From: Planctomycetes bacterium B3_Pla | GTDB taxonomy: Bacteria > Planctomycetota > Phycisphaerae > Sedimentisphaerales > Anaerobacaceae | Direction of reading: 5' to 3' | Assembly: GCA_005223045.1 (NCBI GenBank) | Contig: NJBM01000018.1 | Span: 47,307 to 111,306 of the forward strand | DNA: 64,000 nt | Shown here: piece by piece, positions 44,349-52,666 of the stretch | How the letters are laid out: every line of letters begins with the position of its first letter | Position numbering within the stretch: position 1 is the stretch's first letter | The notes under the pieces: model-generated | Told to the model about the DNA's origin: nothing | The model's input: only the letters and a program-made list of their open reading frames with translations | Database searches by the model: none | Translations under genes and position numbers: made by a program

Positions 44349-46037
44349 TTAACTACTGCTCAGTTGCCCGCGTGTTCTCTCCGGCTCGACCGAAGGTCCT
44401 CCGGAATCGGATTCTTCCACGGGGCTGCTCTGCTCCCACAGCCCGTCCGGCCTGACCTGCAAAACGCCTATATCCCGGAAGAAGCTCAACTTGGCGATTG
44501 CGTGGTCCACCAAAGTGGCCGTAACGTTGTTCTGCGCTCCCAAGAGAGCATCCTGAGACTCCAGCAAATCTCGAGTGGTCACCCGCCCGGCCTGAAGCAG
44601 AAGCGTAGTACTCTCGACGCGCGTTTCGGACAGTTCCAGACTGTTCTTGTGGGTCTTGTATCGTTCCGCGTACTCCTGCAGTTGACGATAGGCGCTGCGA
44701 ACATCCAATTCGACCTCATCCACATCTTTCTCATGTTCACGCTGTCGTTGTACCAGCGCGATCAATGCCTCACGGTAGGCATTGCGTTCGGCCTTTCGGT
44801 CCAGCGGCAAATCCGCTTCGAGGCCCAGCGCGTATGTGCCCCGGTGAAATTGCAGCCTCTTGAAGTCCGTCCCGGGAGGCGAACCGGCGCCTGCGCTGCC
44901 GATGAGATTTAGCTCAACGCCAAGGTTGTCGGCGGCTACAACGACTTTGCGTTCGGCGTCGTCAACTGTATCCCCGCTATTAACCAGATCCAGGCGCTGA
45001 GCTAACGCCGCTTCAATCGCGGCGTCCAATTCATAGCCGGGCTCGGTTATGCCAATCTCCTCCAGGGCCTTAAGCTCGTTCTGATCCAACTCAACTTCGG
45101 TGCCGGTTGGTAAAGACAGCGTGATTTTGAATTCATCGAGCTGCTGTTCGTATCTTTGTCGGTTCTGGATGTAGCTGTCTCGCGCTTTCAGCTCGCTCTC
45201 CCTTGCCTGGTCCACTTCGTAAGAAGGCTTCCGGCCGGCTTCGCCTTCCATCTCCAGGCGCTTCCTCGATTTGACCCGGCTGTTATAGTTGTTCTCGGTA
45301 TTGGTCACGACGTCCCTTTGCTGCAGAACACGGTAGTAGCCATCTACAATCGAAACTACAAATGTCTTGCGATAGCGGCTGAACGAGCGTATCTGGTACA
45401 GGGCGTTTCGCTCGGCCTGGGTCAGATTCTCCTGGGCGATTTTGCGCCCTCTGCCGCGCAGCAGCGGCTGGGTAACGCTGGCGCTTAGAACCGAGCCTAA
45501 TGAGGTCCGTGGGTCGCCGGTCAGAAAACGCGCCCAGTCGATTGCTATACTTGTGCTGATTTGCGCTCCGTCGGCCAGAAGCTGATTAAAACCTGCTTCG
45601 GTATCATAGCCGATATCTTCATCCGCACTATCTCTGACGTAGCTGCTGTCAACAGTACCGAACCACTGCCGGGCGAATTGGTGCCTGGCGAGCGTCAAAT
45701 CAAGTGCCATCAGGTAAAGCTGTTCTTTCTGCCTTTGATAGTCCCTGTTGTGTGCCGTAGCCATAGCGACGGCCTGGGCGAGATTTAGAACACCTGAGGC
45801 CGGAACGACTCTTTCAATCCGGAGGTCTTCGGAAGATGGGGGAGTATTACTGTCGCTGATTATGTAATTGGACCGATGGCCGAACCCGTCCTGCCATTTG
45901 TCGTCGATAATCCGATAGACTTCTTTGTCAGCCTCGGCTTTGTAGTGCTCGGGACTGCACGCACCGGCGAGACCGAACACTACGGCTGCGGCGAGTACCC
46001 CACACACCCACGTCATAAACGGAAACCTACAGAACAT
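44349..46037 (-). CDS. TolC-family outer-membrane efflux lipoprotein
   Basis: A 562-residue outer-membrane factor. GLAGAC near residues 22-27 is a lipobox. Two long helical repeats characteristic of OEP proteins follow (LAQAVAMATAHNRDYQRQKEQ... and LDAAIEAALAQRLDLVNSGD..., each ending in AYRQLQEY-like helices), with LSASVTQPLLRGRGRKI as the beta-barrel signature. It is first in the minus-strand efflux operon. Confidence 0.92.
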   Translation of the reverse strand: MFCRFPFMTWVCGVLAAAVVFGLAGACSPEHYKAEADKEVYRIIDDKWQDGFGHRSNYIISDSNTPPSSEDLRIERVVPASGVLNLAQAVAMATAHNRDYQRQKEQLYLMALDLTLARHQFARQWFGTVDSSYVRDSADEDIGYDTEAGFNQLLADGAQISTSIAIDWARFLTGDPRTSLGSVLSASVTQPLLRGRGRKIAQENLTQAERNALYQIRSFSRYRKTFVVSIVDGYYRVLQQRDVVTNTENNYNSRVKSRKRLEMEGEAGRKPSYEVDQARESELKARDSYIQNRQRYEQQLDEFKITLSLPTGTEVELDQNELKALEEIGITEPGYELDAAIEAALAQRLDLVNSGDTVDDAERKVVVAADNLGVELNLIGSAGAGSPPGTDFKRLQFHRGTYALGLEADLPLDRKAERNAYREALIALVQRQREHEKDVDEVELDVRSAYRQLQEYAERYKTHKNSLELSETRVESTTLLLQAGRVTTRDLLESQDALLGAQNNVTATLVDHAIAKLSFFRDIGVLQVRPDGLWEQSSPVEESDSGGPSVEPERTRGQLSSS

Positions 46038-46562
46038 AATACTTCTCTTCTCCTGCCCTTTTCGCTCACACTTCGGCCCTACGAGGGGTGCCTGCCAGAG
46101 AATCAGGCTACGTGAGCAGTCTTCTCAGCAGTTCAGAAACGCGATTGCCCCCCTTCTTCGGTCTCGGAGACCGCAGAATACCGAAGCGATTGGTGAATCG
46201 CGGCCCTACCAAACATAGACACTCATCCGCGTTGTCCTACCCTGTTCTATAGATAAAGACGCATCCAGCTAACACTATGTTACCAAAAACTTCTTAAAAT
46301 ATGTGGAAAAATCCATTTTCTTTGGATATCGCTCTGGAAAGTCTCCCTTTTAACATATTAAGGTCTCCACTGCCTTTCGCATAGATCGTGTCCGCCGCCT
46401 GGCGAAGCTGCTTGTTGTGCTGACTACGTATTTTTTGTTTTTGGCGGTTTCATGGCGCCGGCGAATCTCAAATCAGTTGAGAGTTCGGTGCGGATTTGGT
46501 AGTTTGACTGAAATAGAGGCGTCTAATAGGATCGCCCGCGTCAGAATTAGGAGAGCAGAATA
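46038..46562. other. Intergenic stretch between divergent genes
   Basis: About 525 bases. A hairpin (CTTCGGT...ACCGAAG type, around 46163-46192) and AT-rich sequence at 46270-46370 are seen; promoters for both divergent genes must lie here, but none is convincing. Confidence 0.4.
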
Positions 46563-47195
46563 TTGCCGGCGGAAATATACATTCTCGACTTGTTAGGCAC
46601 GTTTACGTTCGCGGCTTACGGGGCTTATATCGGGCAAAGAAAGCAGTTTGACATCTTCGGGATTCTTATTTGTGCCTTTCTGACCGCCACCGGAGGAGGC
46701 ACCATCCGAGAGCTGATTCTGGGGAATATGCTCTTCTACTTCTCAGACTACAACTACGTTTATGCAATAATCCTGGGCGCAGTATTCTCGATCTGCGTTT
46801 ACAAGATGTTTGACAAAATTAACAGATATATGCTCGTGGTCGATGCGGTCGGCCTTACGACATTTGCCCTGATCGGGGCGACGAAGGCCGCCGAGGCGGA
46901 GCTGGGAGCGGTTGCAATCATATTCCTGGCCACTCTGACGGCTGTCGGCGGCGGTCTGCTCAGGGACGTATCCATAAGAGAAGTGCCCCAGATATTCTAC
47001 CGCGATTTCTACGCGTCTCCGGCAATATTTCTCGGGGTCATATATTCGATTTTCAGCAAGTATATGGACAAAACGCTCTGGATTTACGCATTGATAATAT
47101 GTACTTTCCTGTTACGACTGGCGGCGATACATTTCAAGATTGATCTATGGGGGCCGAGACGAAAAATGCCGCAAGAGCCTGAACTGCATGGATAA
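46563..47195 (+). CDS. TRIC/YicG-family cation channel protein
   Basis: A 210-residue membrane protein with two UPF0126 repeats: LDLLGTFTFAAYGAYIG with ATGGGTIRELILG, then VDAVGLTTFALIGATKA with AVGGGLLRDVSIREVP. The kinked glycine-rich helices and paired repeats match prokaryotic trimeric intracellular cation channels; YicG-like members have also been linked to glycine-type transport, so the substrate is left open. The start is TTG with AGGAG about ten bases upstream. Confidence 0.9.
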   Translation: MPAEIYILDLLGTFTFAAYGAYIGQRKQFDIFGILICAFLTATGGGTIRELILGNMLFYFSDYNYVYAIILGAVFSICVYKMFDKINRYMLVVDAVGLTTFALIGATKAAEAELGAVAIIFLATLTAVGGGLLRDVSIREVPQIFYRDFYASPAIFLGVIYSIFSKYMDKTLWIYALIICTFLLRLAAIHFKIDLWGPRRKMPQEPELHG

Positions 47196-47235
47196 CAGCG
47201 AGCAGGGACCGGACGGGAGATATGTTTTAGCCAAG

Positions 47236-47263
47236 CTTGCCGGCCACACGTCATGTGCGGCCG
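47236..47263. other. Strong hairpin downstream of the TRIC gene
   Basis: GCCGGCC and GGCCGGC with an inner CAC/GTG pair form a stable stem; no T-run follows on the plus strand. Confidence 0.4.
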
Positions 47264-47375
47264 GCCTACTCGGCTTCTTAGGAGGGGGATGTGAACTTTA
47301 CTGCTTATATGACACTTTTCAACCCTTGATTGCGTTTGCCTATTCCAGACTTTATCGGACTGCAAAACTACAATA

Positions 47376-47410
47376 AAGTGCCAGCGGGATACAGGACGTA
47401 ACACTTTTTC
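47376..47410 (-). repeat. Diverged, partial copy F of the iteron-GGCACTT unit
   Basis: On the minus strand an 18-base iteron-like unit (GAAAAAGTGTTACGTCCT) is followed by GGCACTTTATTGTAG. No matching hairpin follows directly; CCCCCTCC lies about 95 bases downstream near 47283. Confidence 0.5.
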
Positions 47411-47528
47411 TGTATTTATTTCCGCAATTCCGCAAGGGGAGCTGTTCTATAATGTAGTGCGCCGGCGCAGCCAGCCGACAAAGCCTGCTGTGGTGCGGCC
47501 ATGCTTTGGAGTCTTCTCGCAGTTGCTC

Positions 47529-47684
47529 TCAGGCCCTTCTCCGCTTGTCCTGTACTCTTATTGCAAACATGAGGACAAACGTGCCCACTATGGCTATAGC
47601 CAGCAGCTCCCATGCTTCCCACCGCCTGTAGTAGAGCCATGAGAAACACTGTATGATTCTGTTTACAAATCTCTCCAAGTTCAT
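47529..47684 (-). CDS. 51-residue membrane protein related to the coiled-coil protein at 28.5 kb
   Basis: A short frame of 51 codons starting MNLERFVNRIIQCF. One helix (LLAIAIVGTFVLMFAI) is followed by a basic tail (KRRRA). The preceding segment YYRRWEAWELL matches YERPWERWELL in the 28459-29391 protein, and the helix and basic tail align too, so it is a real small gene and a stand-alone version of that anchor module. A promoter (TTGACA, 18 bases, TAGAAT) lies just upstream; the ribosome site is weak. Confidence 0.65.
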   Translation of the reverse strand: MNLERFVNRIIQCFSWLYYRRWEAWELLAIAIVGTFVLMFAIRVQDKRRRA

Positions 47685-47718
47685 CTTCTGACCACTTTTT
47701 CATTAATTAGTATAGCCA

Positions 47719-47748
47719 ATTCTACTAAATCGCAGGTTACAATGTCAA
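47719..47748 (-). promoter_or_regulatory. Sigma-70 promoter of the 51-residue protein gene
   Basis: Minus strand TTGACA (47743-47748), 18 bases, TAGAAT (47719-47724), 35 bases before the start codon. Confidence 0.6.
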
Positions 47749-47937
47749 CTGTGGTAACACATATTTTGTAAGACAGGCCAATTCAGGACGTTTTTCCGCA
47801 CAAAAAACCCGTAAACAAGGCACTACCGGCCGTAAGATGTTGCCTTTTTTGTGCCGATGTGGTATGGTGGGCTTAGACGATTTGGAGAAATGTCGAGAAA
47901 TCGACGTAGTACGCGAAGCACCAAACTGGGTAGGACC

Positions 47938-48744
47938 ATGAGAGGCGGATCAATGACTAATGGCGGAGAAGGACTCAGAAGACGCACATCAAGAGGCTTC
48001 ACACTAATAGAGCTGTTGGTGGTAATCGCCATTATTGCGTTGTTAATGGGGATATTGCTGCCGGCCCTGCAGCGGGTGCGCAAGCAGGCCCGGACGGTTT
48101 ATTGCCTGAGCAGCCTCAAGCAGATCGGCATTGCCATGACGGGGTACGCGTTGGATTACGAAGATTTTATCCCCCGGGCGCTGGACCATCGGGTCAAATG
48201 GATACTGGTGTTCATCCCATACTTAGGCAACGAATACAGAGACATCAACAATTACCGCGAAGTGAACGTGTACCAGTGCCCTTCCTTCCCTCGCGAGGGA
48301 GTGGGCCAATACGACCAAAGCAATGCCGAGCAGACCGTGGATTATGTAGTAAACGCCTGGGACATGACGGACCCGGGCTTCTCAACCGGCAACCGGGGCA
48401 ACCAGATGGATGAGCCGACCAAGCTGAGCCAGATTCAATCTCCGGCCATGCGGATTTACATGGCCGACAACTCAGCGGGAAATTGGCGTCCTGTGGTCCG
48501 CAACAGAAATCAACTGGATATTTTGTCCAGATTCAACTATCTGGACGTTTGGTCGAGCACGCATTTACCTGCTTCGACACATAATACCAAGGGTAATAAC
48601 CTGACCCGCCGGATCGCCGCCAATCGCCATCGCGGCGACGGGTGCAACAATCTCTTCTTCGACGGCCACGCCGACTGGCTGCACAGGGAGAAGAACACCG
48701 CCCGATTTTGGTGCGGCGCCGATGATCCCAATCCCATTAACTGA
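47938..48744 (+). CDS. Prepilin-type protein with H-X10-DG motif (2)
   Basis: A 268-residue pseudopilin-like protein. After a basic leader of about 19 residues comes GFTLIELLVVIAIIALLMGILL; RVRKQARTVYCLSSLKQIG follows as in its relatives. The C-terminal HRGDGCNNLFFDGHADW gives the motif with ten instead of nine residues between H and D. ATG 47938 follows AGGA closely; ATG 47953 is an alternative. TTGCCT...TATGGT upstream may be the promoter. Confidence 0.87.
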   Translation: MRGGSMTNGGEGLRRRTSRGFTLIELLVVIAIIALLMGILLPALQRVRKQARTVYCLSSLKQIGIAMTGYALDYEDFIPRALDHRVKWILVFIPYLGNEYRDINNYREVNVYQCPSFPREGVGQYDQSNAEQTVDYVVNAWDMTDPGFSTGNRGNQMDEPTKLSQIQSPAMRIYMADNSAGNWRPVVRNRNQLDILSRFNYLDVWSSTHLPASTHNTKGNNLTRRIAANRHRGDGCNNLFFDGHADWLHREKNTARFWCGADDPNPIN

Positions 48745-48847
48745 CCGCCGGTAATGACCGCGGCCCTTTATTGCTCGCACTGTTTGCCGTTCCTTGCCAT
48801 TGTTGCGCCCTGACCGGTCGGGGTGAAAGCCGGCTGACGTGCGAACA

Positions 48848-48965
48848 GTAAAAGCCCCTGCTTTCAGGAGGAGGTGAGTTGAATTAAGCAGGGGCTTAAA
48901 TGGCAGTGCATGTTTAATGCACTCACCCAGGAGCTTTACCTTGAAGAACCTATAATTAAGTGCCT
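48848..48965 (-). ncRNA. Sibling RNA element, copy D
   Basis: Minus strand: GGCACTTA box (48958-48964); GGGTGAG then a 7-bp hairpin (48917-48923 with 48905-48911); then a 12-bp stem (48886-48897 with 48852-48863) whose loop reads CTCACCTCCTCC, ending CTTTTACTG. GGTGAG upstream is complementary to CTCACC in the loop, a different pair from copies B and E. One iteron-like unit (GGCGTTACGTAC) lies 16 bases before the box. It is 125 bases after the stop of the prepilin gene at 49122. Confidence 0.55.
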
Positions 48966-49121
48966 TCGGTAGGGGCGTACGTAACGCCTTTTTTTGAGAT
49001 CGTGTGAACCGGCTCGCAGCAGCGAAAATTTATTGATGTCCTGCGATCCATGAGACTGCTCTCGGGGACATACTTCAGAAACGCAAAAAAACATATAGGC
49101 CGGCAGCTACGAACCTGTCTT

Positions 49122-49967
49122 TCAATAGTCTTTGAATCGCCTCATCCATTGCGGCCATGCGGACGGATTGACGCCGCCGGCCCTGGTCCAGGAACCGTTC
49201 TTGGGAAAGTAACGATGCCATTTCAATGCCCACAGGCCTTTTAGTCCGATTCGTCTTGTCGAGCCGTCCATAAATGTGCCGTTCACGCTCCCGCCATGCC
49301 GGTCGATACAAAAATACTGCATCGCGCTGTAGCTTGCATCCGGATCCAGCGGGTTTCTGATCGGAAAATCCCCATCCATCAGCGGCGGGTCTAAGTGGTG
49401 CGGACGCGAGCCCCTCCAGGCGCAATCCAGGAACACCGGCACGTTGCTTGCGTCCTCAATATTGGAAGTCCTCCACGAGCTGTCCATGCCGGAGTAGCTC
49501 TGCTTGTGATCCATGATCCAGTCATTGAGGCCGTAGCTGCAAAAGTGCTTGGGCTCGAACAACAGCCACGCGTGATGTCTGGTGCCGCCGCCGATATACT
49601 TGAGTGCCCAAAAACGTTTCTTGGTTACAGTATCAATCGCGGAATCTACGATGAGGCTGTCGGCGTCCTCGATGTAATGCTTGGTGGCCATCGGGCACAA
49701 GAAGAGCGAATCCTCGCAGTCGCCGTAGTAAGGCTGCATCGGCTCTACCCAGGTGTCGCCGCCTATAGACTGAAAGTACTTGCCGTCGTTGTCGGCGGCA
49801 TACACCGAATACATAATCCCCCACTGGTGCAGATTTGACCGGCACCGAACAGATCGTGCCTGGTTCCTGATTCGATGCAGCGTCGGCATCAATATCGCCA
49901 TCAACAGTGAAATAATGGCGATCACAACCAGAATTTCGATCAAGGTGAATCCCTTTAGTTTGTTCAT
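49122..49967 (-). CDS. Prepilin-type protein with H-X9-DG motif (3)
   Basis: A 281-residue pseudopilin-like protein beginning MNKLKGFTLIEILVVIA. It has the cysteine segment CRSNLHQWGIMYSVYAAD, CPMATKHY and HGGSVNGTFMDG. The tail (GLWALKWHRYF... WPQWMRRFKDY) is shared with genes 5 and 6 of this series, marking a subfamily. AAGGAG lies seven bases before ATG 49967; the long frame to 50186 is not used. Confidence 0.88.
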   Translation of the reverse strand: MNKLKGFTLIEILVVIAIISLLMAILMPTLHRIRNQARSVRCRSNLHQWGIMYSVYAADNDGKYFQSIGGDTWVEPMQPYYGDCEDSLFLCPMATKHYIEDADSLIVDSAIDTVTKKRFWALKYIGGGTRHHAWLLFEPKHFCSYGLNDWIMDHKQSYSGMDSSWRTSNIEDASNVPVFLDCAWRGSRPHHLDPPLMDGDFPIRNPLDPDASYSAMQYFCIDRHGGSVNGTFMDGSTRRIGLKGLWALKWHRYFPKNGSWTRAGGVNPSAWPQWMRRFKDY

Positions 49968-50060
49968 GGCGGCGCTCCTTCTCAACTCAAAGAAGGGTCT
50001 TCCAGACCGGCATTGTTCTTTCACCGATGATGAGTCTCCCCGGTTTGCCCATCTGAAATG

Positions 50061-50090
50061 AGTATAACACAAATGACGGCCAAGCGTCAA
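50061..50090 (-). promoter_or_regulatory. Promoter of prepilin gene 3
   Basis: Minus strand TTGACG, 18 bases, TATACT; the core TTGTGTTATACTCAT is identical to that upstream of prepilin gene 6. Confidence 0.6.
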
Positions 50091-50131
50091 CCGAAATGGC
50101 CCGGCGCCGGACGCCGGGAAACGGTTGTCGG

Positions 50132-50698
50132 TCAGGACCTGGCCGGCGAGTACTTCTTTGTTCCCGGCTCGTGAACCATGCCGCACGCAAGCGGTTTCTT
50201 TCTATAGTCGAAAGTTACCTCCAACGTCAAAGTCTCCGGCAGTTTTTCGATGGTCGCAATCTGGTGTGCGCCGAGGAAGAAAATCTTCGTCGCTTTGTTT
50301 TTCATAATTGACAGCGGTAGTTCGTCGCCTCCGGTCCCGGTGTTTTGTCCCACAATATCTTCGGGGTCTTTATCCGTAACATTGGTGACGTCGAAATTCA
50401 GATTTTCGCGCCCGAGACGCACCGCCGTCAGCTCGCAATGTCTGCCGCCGCTGTTTGTTGCGACAAAGCTGCCCTGGAAAAATCTAAATGAGGGCAAGTC
50501 CCCGGGATCTACTGTGATCCGGGCGTTGACAATGCCCGGCCTGGCTTTGGGGCGGAGTACATTTCTTGCCAGGAACACTGCATATATAGCCGTTGCAGCC
50601 GCCCAGATTACGGCTAACATTGCCCCGGACTCCCTGAGGAAAGACCACAAGAAGATCACAAACACACGGCATATCAGTTCGACACTCATTGCAAGCAT
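50132..50698 (-). CDS. Membrane-anchored protein of unknown function
   Basis: About 188 residues: two closely spaced hydrophobic helices (ELICRVFVIFLWSF and MLAVIWAAATAIYAVFLA), then a soluble, mostly beta domain with GSFVATNSGGRHCELTAVRL and LEVTFDYRKKPLAC. The fold is unrecognised; the soluble part looks like an Ig-like or immunity-type sandwich. The start is uncertain: ATG 50698 or 50689, or further upstream. TTGACA and TTAAAT 17 bases apart lie right before ATG 50698, either a promoter giving a near-leaderless transcript or chance within the coding region. Confidence 0.6.
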   Translation of the reverse strand: MLAMSVELICRVFVIFLWSFLRESGAMLAVIWAAATAIYAVFLARNVLRPKARPGIVNARITVDPGDLPSFRFFQGSFVATNSGGRHCELTAVRLGRENLNFDVTNVTDKDPEDIVGQNTGTGGDELPLSIMKNKATKIFFLGAHQIATIEKLPETLTLEVTFDYRKKPLACGMVHEPGTKKYSPARS

Positions 50699-50823
50699 GG
50701 CCACATTTAACACGGCTTTGCCGGCAATGTCAATAGCCGTGATAACGTCGAAAGCACCGAAATTGGTTTTACGTTGGTGAAGAAAGTCGTGGAAATATAC
50801 GCTATCCGCTCTTTTTGATATCA

Positions 50824-50948
50824 AAAAAGCCCCTGCTTCATGGAGGAGGAGGTGGTTAAAGCAGGGGCCTTGAAGGTGGTGCATCCTCGTTGCACTGTAC
50901 TGCCTCCTTCCCTGGAGAACAAATAGTAAAGAACTGCAATAAAGTGCC
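50824..50948 (-). ncRNA. Sibling RNA element, copy E
   Basis: Minus strand: GGCACTTTATTGCAG box, GGGAAGGAGG, a hairpin GTGCA/TGCAC with loop ACGAGGA, then a 10-bp stem (50859-50868 with 50829-50838) whose loop is ACCTCCTCCTCC, followed by TTTTTT. The loop and GGAAGGAGG are complementary. A frame GTG CAA CGA... of 24 codons runs through the terminator and ends in its T-run. It begins about 70 bases after the stop of the PKD-domain gene. Confidence 0.6.
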
Positions 50949-50959
50949 GCCGCCGCTGC

Positions 50960-50995
50960 CAAATGTAACGGTTTTTCCGGATATGACGTTTTTTC
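50960..50995 (-). repeat. Two 18-bp iterons upstream of copy E
   Basis: Two contiguous 18-base units starting GAAAAA on the minus strand, the last ending 11 bases before GGCACTT; 23 bases separate them from the upstream gene's stop. Confidence 0.7.
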
Positions 50996-51018
50996 GGGTT
51001 ATCCCGCAGCAAGCCGGC

Positions 51019-52158
51019 CTAAGGTTCCAAGGGCGAGCCAAGAAGCAGAAGTGCGCCCTCCAGCTTCTCAAGGCCCTTCTGCAATGTCTTTGTTGCCTGC
51101 TCCTGATGCTGCATGGAAAGATGGATATTTTCCCTTGCCGCGACAATATCGTCGAGAGCCAAACCACCGAGATCCCCGCCGGCCAGCAGCTCATCGAGTA
51201 CGTTGACGACCTGCTGCTCTTTCTTCAACATGGTATCAATCTTTTCCAATACCTGTAGTTTGTCGGCCCTGAGCGCGTCAAGCTGCTGAGTCAACGTTAA
51301 TACTGCAATCACGACCTCGTCTGTATCCGAATTGGCTGTGCCGTCACTGACGATCAGCTTGATGACATGGTTGCCGAGCGGCAATGTTATAGCTGGATCA
51401 GCACCTATCGCACTGTAAACGTTGCCGTTGATTGTCCATGTCCATAGATACGTTAGTTCGTCGCCGTCGGGATCACTCGATGCCGAGCCGTCAAGAGTAG
51501 CTTCGGCCGTTGTTGAGGTTACTGCCACAACCGTCTGGTCTTGGCCGGCATCGGCGACAGGAACAAAATCGCGGGCGCGTTCGTAGAGGACGACCGCCTC
51601 ATAGGCGCCGGACAAAAAGTCCACGTCGAACGATGTGTCGTCCAGCCAATACCCTTTTAAACGACCGTCGCTTCTGCCCGGAAACGGGTAATACTCGAAG
51701 CCATACCCATAGATCTTCACCACACCACCCGGCGCAGGGGTATAGATTCCAATGCCGGTAACCTGGCCTCCCGTCATGTTGAGCTCGCCGTCTCTGACCC
51801 GAATGTTCCAGCAAATTCCTCCGCTGACATTGATTGTTCCGCCGGCGTCCCAGATGCTTGGCTCGGTGATTGTCCCGCCGCTAATATTGATTGTGCTGCG
51901 GTCATAGCTCTGGGCGTACGTAACGCGCCCCCCGCTGATATTGACTGTACTCCTGTCACGGCCCCACAACTTTCCTATTTTTCCGCCTTTAACATCCACA
52001 ACCGTGGTGTCTCCGTAAACGAACACGTCATCATAGCTTTCTCCGTCACTGATGACACCATCTTCGAAAAAAGTGATATCCAAACCGTTCGCAGCGAAGT
52101 TTGCGCTGGCGCAAAGGACGACCGTCCATGCTATTAGAAACGCTGTGCCACTTTTCAT
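51019..52158 (-). CDS. Secreted PKD-domain protein with INISGG repeats
   Basis: A 379-residue exported protein. Signal peptide near residues 1-23; then a short beta-solenoid-like tract in which STVNISGG, STINISGG and GTINVSGG recur (residues 60-125), a linker, a PKD domain (VADAGQDQTVVAV ... LDGSASSDPDGDELTYLWTW, residues 205-290), and a C-terminal helical segment of about 90 residues (LTQQLDALRADKLQVLEKID). PKD domains mediate surface glycan or protein contacts. ATG 52158 has GAGGTGG nearby. Confidence 0.78.
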   Translation of the reverse strand: MKSGTAFLIAWTVVLCASANFAANGLDITFFEDGVISDGESYDDVFVYGDTTVVDVKGGKIGKLWGRDRSTVNISGGRVTYAQSYDRSTINISGGTITEPSIWDAGGTINVSGGICWNIRVRDGELNMTGGQVTGIGIYTPAPGGVVKIYGYGFEYYPFPGRSDGRLKGYWLDDTSFDVDFLSGAYEAVVLYERARDFVPVADAGQDQTVVAVTSTTAEATLDGSASSDPDGDELTYLWTWTINGNVYSAIGADPAITLPLGNHVIKLIVSDGTANSDTDEVVIAVLTLTQQLDALRADKLQVLEKIDTMLKKEQQVVNVLDELLAGGDLGGLALDDIVAARENIHLSMQHQEQATKTLQKGLEKLEGALLLLGSPLEP

Positions 52159-52666
52159 TTTCACCACCTCTTGTCCCTGAAAGTTGTTATCACATTGCAT
52201 TAGGACAACATTCTCCTCCGGACTTCGATCACACAAGCGCGCCAATTCGCCTCCTTTCTGCTCACACTCGCTCTGTCTCAGTCCCCAGCTTCACTAATCC
52301 CTTCGCATGAATTGCTACTGCTAAAGCAGATATTGAGGGTTGAGGGGCTCAAAATAGTCGATGAACTTCCATACCCTCGTTCCAAAATCACTAAATGATT
52401 ATTATAAGACCTTGCCGCCTCTGTCAAGGGATTTGCATCTTTCTTCTGAATATTTTTGGATTTCCACGTTTTTTCTGCCTGCGTGGCCTTGTGCTCACTC
52501 CGTAAGGAATCCCCATGATAGCGCAATTCTCGGCGATTTACCGATATGCAGGGCAAGTATGCAAGCCAAGGCATGGCAACATCAAGAATAGGGCATTTCG
52601 GGCTTTTGCTTCTCGGAACGGATATTCTATACTTTATATATATTTTGACAGAGAGGAGATCGTGCC
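52159..52666. other. Intergenic stretch, nothing recognised
   Basis: About 500 bases between divergent genes, AT-rich around 52385-52470. No gene; promoter of the PKD-domain gene probably within. Confidence 0.4.

Noticed and set aside
47188..47376. 62-codon frame overlapping the TRIC stop (MDNSEQGPDG...)
   Set aside because: ATG overlap is suggestive, but it runs through a very stable hairpin and into the diverged iteron copy; no protein pattern beyond one hydrophobic stretch.
50942..50956. GGCACTTTATTGCAG as a sigma-54 promoter
   Set aside because: The GG and GC are nine bases apart, not the required ten, and the sibling copies do not keep the GC.
50699..50962. N-terminal 88 codons of the longest frame at 50132-50962
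   Set aside because: This part reads through RNA element copy E and its terminator; the real start is probably at 50698 or nearby.
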